DNA of 21,284 nucleotides from DATGMB01 sp035293845 (GTDB lineage: Bacteria > Acidobacteriota > Terriglobia > Bryobacterales > Bryobacteraceae). The notes beneath the pieces were generated by a model. The model was not told the origin of the DNA. It searched no databases and saw only the letters and a program-made list of their open reading frames with translations. The stretch's first letter is position 1. The number at the start of each line of letters is the position of its first letter. The stretch spans positions 1-21,284 of the forward strand of contig DATGMB010000099.1 in the NCBI GenBank assembly GCA_035293845.1, given 5' to 3'. Positions 1-7,782 of the stretch are shown here, one piece after another. A program made the translations under genes and the position numbers.

Positions 1-717
1 GACGGCGGCCCGCGCATCCTTTCGAGCTACCCCGAGCGCCTTTCTCAACACGCCGAGGAGACGCTCACGCGGCTTGGCGTGCGGGTCCGCTGCCATGTGA
101 AAGTGGTGGATGTCGACGATGCCGGCGTCCTTTACGAGCTCGACGGACAGCCGCGCGAGCGCATGCCGGCAAAGACCGTCCTTTGGGCCGGCGGCGTCCA
201 AACGACCACATTCGGCCGCATCCTGGCCGAGCGCACTCGCAGCGAAACCACGCCCCATGGCGCGATCCGCGTGAATCCGGACCTCACGATTCCGCACTTT
301 CCTCACATTTTCGTCGTCGGCGACCTGGCATCGGCGCCCACGCCGGACGGCAGGCCGCTCCCGGGCGTGGCGCAGGTCGCGATGCAGCAGGGACGCTACG
401 CGGCCGAGGCCGTCCTGAAGCGCCTCAAGGGCCGGCCGCTCGCGCCGTTCCGCTATTTCGATAAAGGCGAGCTGGCCGTGATCGGCCGCGGGCAGGCCGT
501 GGCGCGGATTTTCGGCACGCAACTGTGGGGATTGCCCGCCTGGCTCACCTGGCTGTTCGTGCACCTCATGTACCTGGTGCAATTCCAGAGCCGGGTGATC
601 GTGTTCATCCAATGGGGATTCCAATACCTGACCTGGAGCCGCGGCGCCCGGCTGATTACGGGGCCGACCGTCGATTCCATGGACCGCTCCGGCGGCAGGG
701 AACTGGTAAAGAAGTGA
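1..717 (+). CDS. ndh: Type II NADH dehydrogenase (NDH-2), C-terminal part, 5' end outside the window
   Basis: Single-subunit flavoprotein family that oxidises NADH and reduces membrane quinone without pumping protons. The reading frame is open from base 1, so only the last 238 residues are present. Visible family marks are 'RILSSYPERLS' near the start (second Rossmann domain), 'TVLWAGGVQ', the FAD-contacting 'HIFVVGDLAS', and the quinone-site type motif 'AQVAMQQG'. The C-terminus has a hydrophobic amphipathic/membrane segment ('LPAWLTWLFVHLMYLVQFQS') as in membrane-bound NDH-2. It ends 63 bases before the xdhC start, and a separate promoter lies in that gap, so it is probably the last gene of its own unit. 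Family confidence is high; whether it accepts NADH only cannot be read from this fragment. Confidence 0.9.
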   Translation, partial: DGGPRILSSYPERLSQHAEETLTRLGVRVRCHVKVVDVDDAGVLYELDGQPRERMPAKTVLWAGGVQTTTFGRILAERTRSETTPHGAIRVNPDLTIPHFPHIFVVGDLASAPTPDGRPLPGVAQVAMQQGRYAAEAVLKRLKGRPLAPFRYFDKGELAVIGRGQAVARIFGTQLWGLPAWLTWLFVHLMYLVQFQSRVIVFIQWGFQYLTWSRGARLITGPTVDSMDRSGGRELVKK

Positions 718-765
718 CCGACGCCGGGTCATCGGCCGCCGGTGGGCCTGCGCCACCGCTCCTGT

Positions 766-771
766 TATAAT
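766..771 (+). promoter_or_regulatory. Consensus -10 box (TATAAT) placed for a near-leaderless xdhC transcript
   Basis: A perfect TATAAT ends nine bases before the ATG at 781, so transcription would begin around 778-781. No -35 match is seen 16-18 bases upstream and no Shine-Dalgarno sequence precedes the ATG, so the message may be leaderless or have only a few untranslated bases. Confidence 0.5.
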
Positions 772-780
772 CGCCTTGCA

Positions 781-1620
781 ATGGATGTTTACGAGGAGCT
801 GGTGCGCCTGCGCAACCTGGGCCAGAAGTGCGCGCTGGCGACCATCGTCGAGGTCCGCGGCTCCATCCCCAGCTACGAAAGCGCCAAGCTGCTGGTCCGC
901 GAGGACGGCTCGATGACCGGCACCATCGGCGGCGGCTGCGTCGAGGCGGAGGTCTGGAACGCCGCCCGCGAAGTCATCGACACCGAAAAACCCAAGCGCC
1001 TCGCCTTCAACCTGGGGCAGGACGCCGCATACGACAACGGCCTGATCTGCGGAGGCCAGCTCGAGGTGTTCGTGGAGCCCGTACTGCCCATCCCGCGCGC
1101 TTACATCTTCGGGGCCGGCCATATCTCGAAGAGCCTTTCCAAGGTCGCCACGCTGGCCGGTTTCGCCACCGTGGTGATCGACGACCGTGAGAGCTTCGCC
1201 AACCGCGATCGCTTTCCGGAAGCTAAGGAAGTCCACGCCGGCGAATACGAGGAGGTCTTCGCCCGGCTAGCTATCAACGAGAACAGCTATATCATTATCG
1301 TCACCCGCGGCCATCGCGATGACATGCGCGTACTCAAACTGGCGGTAGCCACGCCCGCCCGCTACATCGCGATGATCGGCAGCCGCCGCAAGGTGCTGAA
1401 CGTGATCCGCGAACTCGAAAAGGAAGGTATCCCGCGCGCCGCCTTCGAGCGGCTTCATGCTCCGATGGGCCTGGATATCGGCGCCGTTTCGCCCGAAGAG
1501 ATCGCCGTCTCCGTCGCCGCCGAGATGATCGCGGTGCGCCGCCGCGCCGCCTCCAACTGGCGGTCGCTCGAGATGTCGGTCTTCGCCGACGAATCGATGC
1601 GGGCCGTGCTGGCGAAGTGA
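781..1620 (+). CDS. xdhC: XdhC/CoxI-family maturation factor for molybdenum hydroxylases
   Basis: XdhC-family proteins bind molybdenum cofactor and help its sulfuration and insertion into xanthine dehydrogenase or CO-dehydrogenase-like enzymes. The 279-residue product has the XdhC N-terminal domain ('ATIVEVRGSIPSYESAKLLV', then 'GTIGGGCVEAEVW') and a C-terminal Rossmann-like XdhC domain ('RAYIFGAGHISKSL', 'VVIDDRESFANRDRFP', and 'MIGSRRK'). I chose ATG 781 over GTG 742 because family homology begins directly after it and the 742 start would lie upstream of the -10 box. The stop overlaps the GTG start of the next gene by four bases, implying translational coupling. No molybdenum hydroxylase subunit is present in the window, so the client enzyme is unknown. 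Confidence 0.9.
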   Translation: MDVYEELVRLRNLGQKCALATIVEVRGSIPSYESAKLLVREDGSMTGTIGGGCVEAEVWNAAREVIDTEKPKRLAFNLGQDAAYDNGLICGGQLEVFVEPVLPIPRAYIFGAGHISKSLSKVATLAGFATVVIDDRESFANRDRFPEAKEVHAGEYEEVFARLAINENSYIIIVTRGHRDDMRVLKLAVATPARYIAMIGSRRKVLNVIRELEKEGIPRAAFERLHAPMGLDIGAVSPEEIAVSVAAEMIAVRRRAASNWRSLEMSVFADESMRAVLAK

Positions 1621-2219
1621 ACGCCGGGCTCATTCTCGCCGCCGGCGAATCGCGGCGCATGGGATCTCCCAAGGCCCTGCTCGAATACCAGGGCGAGACA
1701 TTTCTCGACCGCCTGGTGCGTCTGTTTTCGGCCGTGTGCTCGCCGGTGATCGTGGTGACGGGCGCGCACGCTGCGGAGATTCAGGCACGGGCCGGGCAGC
1801 CCTGCGCCTTCGTCTGGAATGGAGATTACCGGAGCGGCCAAACGAGCTCGCTGCAGGCCGGACTGCGCGCCGTGCCGGCCGAGGCCGAAGGCGTGCTGTT
1901 CACGCTGGTGGATCACCCGGCGGTATCCGCTGAAAGCATTGCGGCGCTCACACCGCTCCCTGACAGCCGCGGCTCTATGATGAACGGGCGCGGCCCTCTT
2001 CTTCGTGTGCCGCGTTATCAGGGCCGGCGCGGCCATCCGGTCTGGCTTTCGGCGGCGCTCATTCCCGAATTTCTCGCGCTCCCCGCCACGGCCGCGGCAC
2101 GCGACGTCGTCCGCGCGCACGCGGAACAAACCGCATTTCTCGATCTCGACGATCCGGGCATTGTCGCCGATATCGACGATCCCGCCGCCTACCGATCCCT
2201 GATCGAGGTGCAGGCATGA
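1617..2219 (+). CDS. MocA/MobA-like molybdenum cofactor nucleotidyltransferase
   Basis: The 200-residue protein opens with the NTP-transferase signature 'LILAAGESRRMGSPKALLEY' and continues with 'VIVVTGAHAAEIQA', 'LQAGLRAV' and 'VLFTLVDHPAV', as in the MocA/MobA-like NTP_transf_3 family. MocA adds CMP to molybdopterin cofactor to form the dinucleotide form used by xanthine-oxidase-type enzymes. Pairing with xdhC supports the MocA role rather than the MobA (guanylyl) role; this is inference from context. It starts with GTG inside the xdhC stop (GTGA) and its own stop overlaps the next ATG (ATGA), so three genes are translationally coupled. The length is normal for the family. Confidence 0.85.
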   Translation: MNAGLILAAGESRRMGSPKALLEYQGETFLDRLVRLFSAVCSPVIVVTGAHAAEIQARAGQPCAFVWNGDYRSGQTSSLQAGLRAVPAEAEGVLFTLVDHPAVSAESIAALTPLPDSRGSMMNGRGPLLRVPRYQGRRGHPVWLSAALIPEFLALPATAAARDVVRAHAEQTAFLDLDDPGIVADIDDPAAYRSLIEVQA

Positions 2220-4540
2220 GGAAGCGCCTGTTTCAGGCGGCCGGCGCCGCGCTCGCCGCGCTCCTTGTCGCGGGGCTGGTGGTGCCTTACATCAACGCGG
2301 ATCAGTACGGCAAGCGACTGCAGTCGTCGCTCGAGCGCGCGCTCGGCCGCAAGGTCGAAATCGGGCGCGTCCGCTTCAACCTCTTCCGCGGTCCGGGTTT
2401 CTCGGTGGAACGCGACGACCGCGGCCCGGGCGTAGTCATCCACGAGGATCCGTCCATCGGCATCGAGCCCATCGCGTACGTCGAAACCATGGAGGTGCGC
2501 CCGAGCCTGTGGTGGCTGCTTCTCGGGCGTTTCCGCATCGCGTCGATCCGCCTGGAGGATGCGAGCATCAACCTGACCAAAACCGGCCCCGCCGGTGAGC
2601 CCGGACGGTGGAATTTCAGCTCGTTCGTCGGCCGTTCGGTGATGAGCAGCGTGCCCGCGATCCAGGTGCGCGACGGCCGCATCAATTTCAAATTCGGGGA
2701 CACCAAATCGGTGTTCTATCTGACCGGCGCCGATCTCGACATCACGCCGCCGGGCTCGCTCGGGGGCGGCTGGGAGGTCTCGTGCGACGCGCAGCCCGCG
2801 CGCACCGATCGCCCCGGCCGAGGACTGGGTTCCTTTTCGCTCAAAGGCCGCTGGTTCGTGGCGCCCGAGCGCGTGGACCTCGATCTCACGCTCGACCGCA
2901 CGGGCCTTGGCGAGTGGACCGCGCTGCTGCGCGGCGAAGCCGGCGCCGTGCACGGCACCCTGACTTCGCGGCTGCACCTCGGCGGGCCGATCCAGAACAT
3001 CGGCATCCGCGGCCGCCTGACGGTGGAGGATGTCCACCGCTGGGACTTGCTGCCGCCCTCCGGCGGGCAGGGCTGGCCGCTCGACGTGCGCGGGCAGCTC
3101 GACCTGGTCGGCCAGCGGATCGAGCTGGAATCGAACTCCGCGGGGCGGGAGCTGCCGCCGCTCCTGATCCGCTTCCGCGCCAGCGACTATCTCGCACAGC
3201 CGCACTGGGCGGTCGAGCTCAACTGGAACCGGTTTCCCGTCGCGCCGCTCATGGGCCTGGCCGAGCACATGGGCGCGCAGCTTCCCCCGGACCTCAAACT
3301 GACCGGCACGATGGATGGCGCGATGGTGTACTCGCCGGAGCGCAGCTTTCAGGGTGAGCTCGGTTTCCACGATACCGCCGTGGCCGCGCCGCACTCGCCG
3401 CCGCTCCGCTTCGACAATGCCTACATGGTGCTGGACGGCACTCACGCGCGGCTCTCGCCGGCCGTCGTGCACACCGGCGATGACGCGGCCGAGATCGAAG
3501 CCGATTACGCCATCGACCGCAACGCCCTGGACCTTTCCATCCACAGCGACTCGATGCAAGCGTCCGCGTTACGCGCGCAGGCGGCGCTCGCCGCCGTGCC
3601 GTGGCTGGCGGACGTGACGGCCGGGGAGTGGAGCGGCGATCTGCACCGTCATCAAGAGGCGGCCCGCAGCGAATGGACCGGCCACATCGAAATCCGCAAC
3701 GCCGATGTGGCCGTGGACGGCCTCGCCGATCCGGTGCACTTCGATTCGGCGCGCATGGAGATCGCGGGCGAGCGCGTGCTGCTGGACCAGATTGCGGCGC
3801 GCGTGGGCAAGCTCTCCTTCACCGGCGATTACCGGCACGATCCCGCGCTCGCGCATCCGGACCGCCTGCGCCTGCGGGCGGACGATGTGGATGCCGCCGA
3901 TCTGGAAACCGAGCTGCTGCCCAGCCTGCGCCGCGACCGCGGGCTGATCGCGCGGGCGCTCGGCCGCAGCAGCATTCCCGACTGGATGCAGCGCCGCGAC
4001 GTGGAGGGCACGGTACAGGTAGGCGCCCTGACGCTCGGCGCCGTGCGCCTGGAAAACGTGCGCGCGCAATGGCGCTGGAACGTGGCGCGGGCCGACGTGG
4101 AGGCGGTGCAGGCCAAACTCGGCCGCGCCGTGGTGAGCGGCCGCGTCACCATCGGCCTGCGCGGCGCGCAGCCTTCCTATCGCGTCGCCGCGCGGGTGAA
4201 GGGTCTCGACTGGCAATCGGGCAAATGGGATGCCGAGGGCACCATGGAAACCAGCGGCGCCGGCGCGCAGTTGCTCGCCAATCTGAAGTCCGAGGTCGCC
4301 TTCACCGGATCGGCGCTCGATGCCGGAGGCGCGCTGCCCTGGCGGACGGTCACGGGAAGCTGCAACGTCGCGTGGTCCCCCCACCTCCAGGTCACGGACT
4401 TGAGCCTCAAAACCGCCGACGACGAGGTCTTCACCGGGCGCGGCACGGCGCAGGACGACGGCCGGCTGGTGTTCCTGCTGAACAACGGCGCCAGGGAGAT
4501 GCGCATGAGCGGGACGTTGGCGAAGCTGAAGGTGGAGTAG
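2216..4540 (+). CDS. AsmA-like inner-membrane-anchored periplasmic protein
   Basis: A 774-residue protein with an uncleaved N-terminal anchor (about residues 8-26). An AsmA-type start follows: 'YINADQYGKRLQSSLERALGRKVEIGRVRF', split as anchor-proximal helix plus 'GRKVEIG' strand, then repeated beta-rich segments and an 'MEVRPSLWWLLLGRFRI' stretch typical of AsmA N-terminal domains. AsmA-family proteins are long periplasmic structures linked to outer-membrane lipid transport and assembly. The ATG overlaps the stop of the nucleotidyltransferase gene, so it is probably co-expressed with xdhC; I see no functional reason for that pairing. Large minus-strand open frames across this gene are high-GC shadows. 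The family call is fairly firm; the specific role is unknown. Confidence 0.75.
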   Translation: MRKRLFQAAGAALAALLVAGLVVPYINADQYGKRLQSSLERALGRKVEIGRVRFNLFRGPGFSVERDDRGPGVVIHEDPSIGIEPIAYVETMEVRPSLWWLLLGRFRIASIRLEDASINLTKTGPAGEPGRWNFSSFVGRSVMSSVPAIQVRDGRINFKFGDTKSVFYLTGADLDITPPGSLGGGWEVSCDAQPARTDRPGRGLGSFSLKGRWFVAPERVDLDLTLDRTGLGEWTALLRGEAGAVHGTLTSRLHLGGPIQNIGIRGRLTVEDVHRWDLLPPSGGQGWPLDVRGQLDLVGQRIELESNSAGRELPPLLIRFRASDYLAQPHWAVELNWNRFPVAPLMGLAEHMGAQLPPDLKLTGTMDGAMVYSPERSFQGELGFHDTAVAAPHSPPLRFDNAYMVLDGTHARLSPAVVHTGDDAAEIEADYAIDRNALDLSIHSDSMQASALRAQAALAAVPWLADVTAGEWSGDLHRHQEAARSEWTGHIEIRNADVAVDGLADPVHFDSARMEIAGERVLLDQIAARVGKLSFTGDYRHDPALAHPDRLRLRADDVDAADLETELLPSLRRDRGLIARALGRSSIPDWMQRRDVEGTVQVGALTLGAVRLENVRAQWRWNVARADVEAVQAKLGRAVVSGRVTIGLRGAQPSYRVAARVKGLDWQSGKWDAEGTMETSGAGAQLLANLKSEVAFTGSALDAGGALPWRTVTGSCNVAWSPHLQVTDLSLKTADDEVFTGRGTAQDDGRLVFLLNNGAREMRMSGTLAKLKVE

Positions 4541-4558
4541 GCAGCGAGGGCCCCTGGG

Positions 4559-4570
4559 CCGGCGCGCCGG
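4559..4570. other. Perfect 12-base palindrome between convergent genes
   Basis: CCGGCGCGCCGG lies between the stop of the AsmA-like gene (4540) and the stop of the minus-strand nuclease gene (4582). It may contribute to a bidirectional terminator hairpin, but there is no T-run on either side. Related in style to the GGCCGG palindromes further right. Confidence 0.3.
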
Positions 4571-4581
4571 GGCAGACGAGG

Positions 4582-5364
4582 CTACTCCAGCTCGGTATTC
4601 AGCACCTTCGCCAGGCGCGCACCGGCGAGCTCGATCTGGTGGCGAATGACCGGATCGGCGGACCTTTCGTAGGCGGCGTCCAGCACGACCGCTTTGCCGC
4701 TTTCGGCCTTGGGCAGCTTGCCGTAAACGATTTTCACCGCGACCTTGTGGGACTGCTCGGCCCACTGCGCTACCGTGCCCTTGCCGTACTTCTTCGCGTG
4801 CGCGGCGGATTCCTGCGAAAGCGCCGGCAGGAGCTGCTGCTCGGTGCCGAGGCGCGCCAACAGCGCGCTATCCCACACGCCGTGCAGGTTGCCGCGGCGG
4901 CCGGCGAACTCGGTCGCGACGCCGTTGCCGCCCTTGTCGTCGCGGTCGATGCAATGCAGCGGCTGGTGCATATCGCCCACGAAATGGATCAGGAACATCA
5001 GCGCTTCGCGGCGCTCGGTCGCTGGTGTTGCGGGGTCGTGCAGCGCGCGGCGCAGCACCGCGATCTCGGTTACCACGCAGCCGTCTTTGGCGCAATCGCG
5101 GACCAGGTCGATATGCGATTTGTTGAACGGGATGTCGACATAGTGCCACGGGCCCGAAGCAGGGCGCTCGCGGCGGATTTCATCGGCCCAACTGGCGACC
5201 GATGCCATGGTGCGGTCCGGCCCGAGAATGGCGGCGACCCGGGCGCGCACCTCCGGCGTGAGCTGGGCCTCGGCGATGCGGGCAATCAGCGAGTGTCCTT
5301 CGGGCCCCCAGGCAAAAGCGGGTAGCGCGGCACAGAACAGGGAAACTAGTGACAAAGCGCGCAT
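4582..5364 (-). CDS. Secreted S1/P1-type zinc nuclease
   Basis: S1/P1 nucleases are trinuclear-zinc enzymes that cut single-stranded DNA and RNA and can act as 3'-nucleotidases. The 260-residue product has a signal peptide (residues 1-18, ending 'ALPAFA') and the mature protein begins with Trp19, the N-terminal tryptophan used as a zinc ligand in nuclease P1. All nine expected ligands can be placed: W19, H24, D61, H74, H127, D131, H137, H161 and D165, in the blocks 'WGPEGH', 'WADEI', 'WHYVD', 'HFVGDMHQPLH' and 'HGVWD'. I chose ATG 5364 because the signal peptide starts there; an open frame further upstream has no family similarity. It starts 34 bases after the stop of the upstream secreted-protein gene on the same strand, so a two-gene operon is likely. 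Confidence 0.92.
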   Translation of the reverse strand: MRALSLVSLFCAALPAFAWGPEGHSLIARIAEAQLTPEVRARVAAILGPDRTMASVASWADEIRRERPASGPWHYVDIPFNKSHIDLVRDCAKDGCVVTEIAVLRRALHDPATPATERREALMFLIHFVGDMHQPLHCIDRDDKGGNGVATEFAGRRGNLHGVWDSALLARLGTEQQLLPALSQESAAHAKKYGKGTVAQWAEQSHKVAVKIVYGKLPKAESGKAVVLDAAYERSADPVIRHQIELAGARLAKVLNTELE

Positions 5365-5398
5365 TTCCCGTTGAGAATAGCATGGCGCGCGCGTTTTC

Positions 5399-6784
5399 CT
5401 ATTCAGCCGGCGGGAGCGGCACATCGCGATCCACGTACAGGACCAGGGCAATCCGGCCGGAGTTTTCGAGCCGATGGTACTCCAGCGCTCCGCCGCCATC
5501 TTTCACCGGTGTGCTCCGCAGCGGAACGTCCACCTTCCCGATGGTGAGGCGCATGCCTTCGAGATCCACGCGGATTTCACCGTTGCCGCCGGGGACGGTA
5601 GGATACCGCACCCTGCCCCACGCCTGCGATCCGGCCTTGGCGACGACCACGCCATCGACCCGCAGATCGCCAGCGAGCACAAAGCCGATGGGCCCCGCGT
5701 TTTCCGCGGTCTTCGCGCTCAGGTCTTCGATCGAAATGAGCGAAACCGGCGTGCCGGCGCGCAGGACCGGCTGCCCTTGCGACAGGGTTCGCGGCACATG
5801 CGTCGTCACCTTGCGCGCCACGAATTCCTGGAACAGGTTGTGGGTCGCTCTGCCGGAGAAATCCAGCAGGAACGTATGGAAGAGGCGCAAGCCGGGGCGC
5901 GAAGTGCCTGGGCGATACAGGGTCGAGAGCTCATAAGACGCCAGGCCTCCCAGAACATTGGCATATGCGGGCTGCCAGTGGCCGTTGTCGCCCTTGGCGA
6001 CGAACGCTGTGCCGATGGCATATAGAAAGCGCGAACGGAAGCTGCCGGTGCCCTTGTAAAAGTAGCGCGGGTCCTGATGAAGGAGCGCCTGCGTCACGAC
6101 GTGGCCGATCAGAATGCCGTCGACGCGATCCGCGTAATTGGCGCCGAACCGCTTCGCATAGCCCTCCACTCCCTGCCCGTACTCGGGGAAGTTATTGCGC
6201 GCCTGCTGAATTCCCGCGCCAATGCCGCTGAACAGGATCGGCACCGGATCGAAGAACATCTTCCAGCCGAGCTGAAATTTCTGGGCCGCGGTGAGCGGAG
6301 CGGCGTGCGGATCGTAAGTGACGAAGAAATTGGGAAAAATGCCGGCCAACCGCTGTTTCTCCTCGGCCTTGATCTGCTCGGCCGCCAGTTCGTGCGGCGG
6401 CAGACTCACATTCACCTGGGTGGAGGCGGGCGCGAGCTGGAGCGTTGCGGAAATAGCTGCATTCCCGCCGGGCGCGACGGCCACATTCGTGTCCGTCCAG
6501 ACCGCAAATCCACCGGCGGTGATCATGATCCGGTAAGTTCCCGGCGCAACGGGGGAAAAGCGGAATGCGCCGGCATCGTCCGTGACGGTCGTGCGCTCGC
6601 CGGTCGATGCGGCGGACTGGAGGTTCACAACCGCTCCCGCAATCGCCGCTCCGGATGGGTCCTTCGCGGTTCCGGCGATGGTCCCCTCCTGCGCGGATGC
6701 GGGTGCGATCCAGATGGTAAATACGGCCAGCAGACCGCAAACCGCTGCGGCCCGGCGCGGACGCAGGGGAGTCATTTCACGCAT
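5399..6784 (-). CDS. Secreted protein with N-terminal carboxypeptidase-regulatory-like domain, function unknown
   Basis: A 461-residue protein with a signal peptide (about residues 1-31, ending 'APASAQ'). A carboxypeptidase-regulatory-like beta-sandwich covers about residues 33-115 ('GTIAGTAKDPSGAAIAGA', 'TDDAGAFRFSPVAPGTYRI'). A conserved-looking central region with 'FPNFFVTYD', 'LTAAQKFQLGWK' and 'DPRYFYKGTGS' follows, then a beta-rich C-terminus. This architecture is very common in Acidobacteriota and usually annotated as hypothetical. It lacks a TonB-dependent receptor barrel, so it is not simply one of the large 'Oar-like' receptors. Starts at 6784 (chosen) or 6775 are both possible. It is probably first in an operon with the S1/P1 nuclease. 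No function is claimed beyond export to the envelope or outside. Confidence 0.75.
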   Translation of the reverse strand: MREMTPLRPRRAAAVCGLLAVFTIWIAPASAQEGTIAGTAKDPSGAAIAGAVVNLQSAASTGERTTVTDDAGAFRFSPVAPGTYRIMITAGGFAVWTDTNVAVAPGGNAAISATLQLAPASTQVNVSLPPHELAAEQIKAEEKQRLAGIFPNFFVTYDPHAAPLTAAQKFQLGWKMFFDPVPILFSGIGAGIQQARNNFPEYGQGVEGYAKRFGANYADRVDGILIGHVVTQALLHQDPRYFYKGTGSFRSRFLYAIGTAFVAKGDNGHWQPAYANVLGGLASYELSTLYRPGTSRPGLRLFHTFLLDFSGRATHNLFQEFVARKVTTHVPRTLSQGQPVLRAGTPVSLISIEDLSAKTAENAGPIGFVLAGDLRVDGVVVAKAGSQAWGRVRYPTVPGGNGEIRVDLEGMRLTIGKVDVPLRSTPVKDGGGALEYHRLENSGRIALVLYVDRDVPLPPAE

Positions 6785-6853
6785 TCGTTTCGCTCTCGGA
6801 CCGGAGACGTGAGTTCCACGCGGGAGGTTTCAAACAGGCGGACCAAAATGAAG

Positions 6854-6922
6854 AGGGCCCCGGGGCTGAGTATCCCGAGGCCCTGCACTCAGAGAGGGGC
6901 GGTGGGAGGGGACTCACCGCCC
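6854..6922 (-). promoter_or_regulatory. Structured leader with two hairpins and an alternative pairing upstream of the secreted-protein gene
   Basis: Read in the minus direction, an 8-bp perfect hairpin (6897-6904 with 6915-6922) is followed by an 11-bp stem with one mismatch (6854-6864 with 6874-6884). The RNA then continues into CTTCATTTT, a modestly U-rich tail. A third, exclusive pairing is possible: CTGAGT (6887-6892) with ACTCAG (6866-6871), which would consume the 5' arm region of the second hairpin. This resembles terminator/antiterminator design, but the alternative stem is only six pairs and no sensor is recognised. Confidence 0.4.
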
Positions 6923-6946
6923 TGGGATGCTGTCTGTGTTGATTTC

Positions 6947-6975
6947 ATAGTAGCAGTTTCAGACCTCTTTGTCTA
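6947..6975 (-). promoter_or_regulatory. Sigma-70-type promoter for the secreted-protein/nuclease operon
   Basis: On the minus strand TAGACA (6970-6975) and TACTAT (6947-6952) are separated by exactly 17 bases. Start of transcription would be near 6940, giving an untranslated leader of about 155 bases. A perfect 6-base inverted repeat (TAGTAG 6948-6953, CTACTA 6973-6978) frames the promoter and could be an operator. Confidence 0.5.
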
Positions 6976-7046
6976 CTAAAAAATCGAGGAATTTTTTTGC
7001 CGGACGGCGGACGCCGCCCGCTCGTACTACGTGATACCGTGGCCTC

Positions 7047-7718
7047 ATGGCGTCGAAGGAAATTCTCGCGTCCCTCACCGAGGTCGGAATTGTGCCGGTG
7101 GTGCGCTGTTCGAGCGCGGAGGGCGCAGTTGAGACCGTGGCGGCACTCTACCGCGGCGGCATCCGCGCGGCCGAGATCACCATGACGGTGCCGGGCGCGG
7201 TTCGCGCGCTGGAAAAGGCGGCGGACCGGTTCGGCGGCGAGATGGTTCTGGGCGCAGGAACGGTGCTCGATCCGGAAACCGCGCGCATCTGCATGCTGGC
7301 CGGCGCGGAGTTCTTCGTGACACCGAGCCTGCGCGCTTCGACGATCGAGATGGCCAAGCGCTACTCCAAGGCCGTCTGCCCGGGCGCGCTCACACCGACC
7401 GAAGTGCTGGCGGCGTGGGAGGCGGGGGCTGACGCGGTGAAGATTTTCCCGTGCGGCAACGTGGGCGGGGCCAAGTACATCAAGGCGCTCAAGGGGCCGT
7501 TCCCGCACATCGAGATGATCCCGACGGGCGGCGTCAACCTGGAGACGATCGGGGATTTCCTCAAGGCCGGCTCGTGCGCGTGCGGCGTCGGCGGCGAACT
7601 GGTGGATGGCCAATCGGTGGCGCAGGGCCGCTTCGATGTGATCGAAGACCGCGCGCGGAAGTATCTGGCCGCTATTGCTCAGGCTCGCAACGAGATGAAG
7701 GGGGCCGCAAAGGCATAG
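7047..7718 (+). CDS. eda: 2-keto-3-deoxy-6-phosphogluconate (KDPG) / 4-hydroxy-2-oxoglutarate aldolase
   Basis: Class I aldolase of the Eda family. It splits KDPG to pyruvate and glyceraldehyde-3-phosphate in the Entner-Doudoroff and uronate pathways, or a related 2-keto-3-deoxy substrate. The 223-residue product is of family length. It shows 'GIVPVVR', the acid/base Glu43 in 'EITMTVP', 'GAGTVLDPE', 'FFVTPS', the Schiff-base Lys132 in 'DAVKIFPC', and the phosphate-binding 'IPTGGVN' plus 'GVGGELVD'. The Shine-Dalgarno signal is weak ahead of ATG 7047. No sugar-acid catabolism gene accompanies it here, so the exact keto-acid substrate is open. The 262-base gap upstream holds the minus-strand promoter and leader described separately; I could not identify this gene's own promoter with confidence. 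Confidence 0.92.
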   Translation: MASKEILASLTEVGIVPVVRCSSAEGAVETVAALYRGGIRAAEITMTVPGAVRALEKAADRFGGEMVLGAGTVLDPETARICMLAGAEFFVTPSLRASTIEMAKRYSKAVCPGALTPTEVLAAWEAGADAVKIFPCGNVGGAKYIKALKGPFPHIEMIPTGGVNLETIGDFLKAGSCACGVGGELVDGQSVAQGRFDVIEDRARKYLAAIAQARNEMKGAAKA

Positions 7719-7782
7719 CGCAGCAATTTGCCCGCGCTCCGGATGGGTTGCTTTTGTTGTACCCTGGAGATGGGGAGCAACT

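Noticed and set aside
742..780. GTG 742 as xdhC start
   Set aside because: The extra 13 residues are not family-like and would lie upstream of the TATAAT at 766-771.
2189..3559. 456-codon minus-strand open frame
   Set aside because: It lies entirely antisense to the AsmA-like gene, is rich in Arg/Ala/His as expected of high-GC shadows, and has no recognisable domain.
6889..6948. 19-codon leader peptide (MKSTQTASQG...) on the minus strand within the hairpin leader
   Set aside because: Its ATG overlaps the -10 box, so it would lie upstream of the transcript start, and it has no Shine-Dalgarno. Kept only as a curiosity; the hairpins are reported instead.
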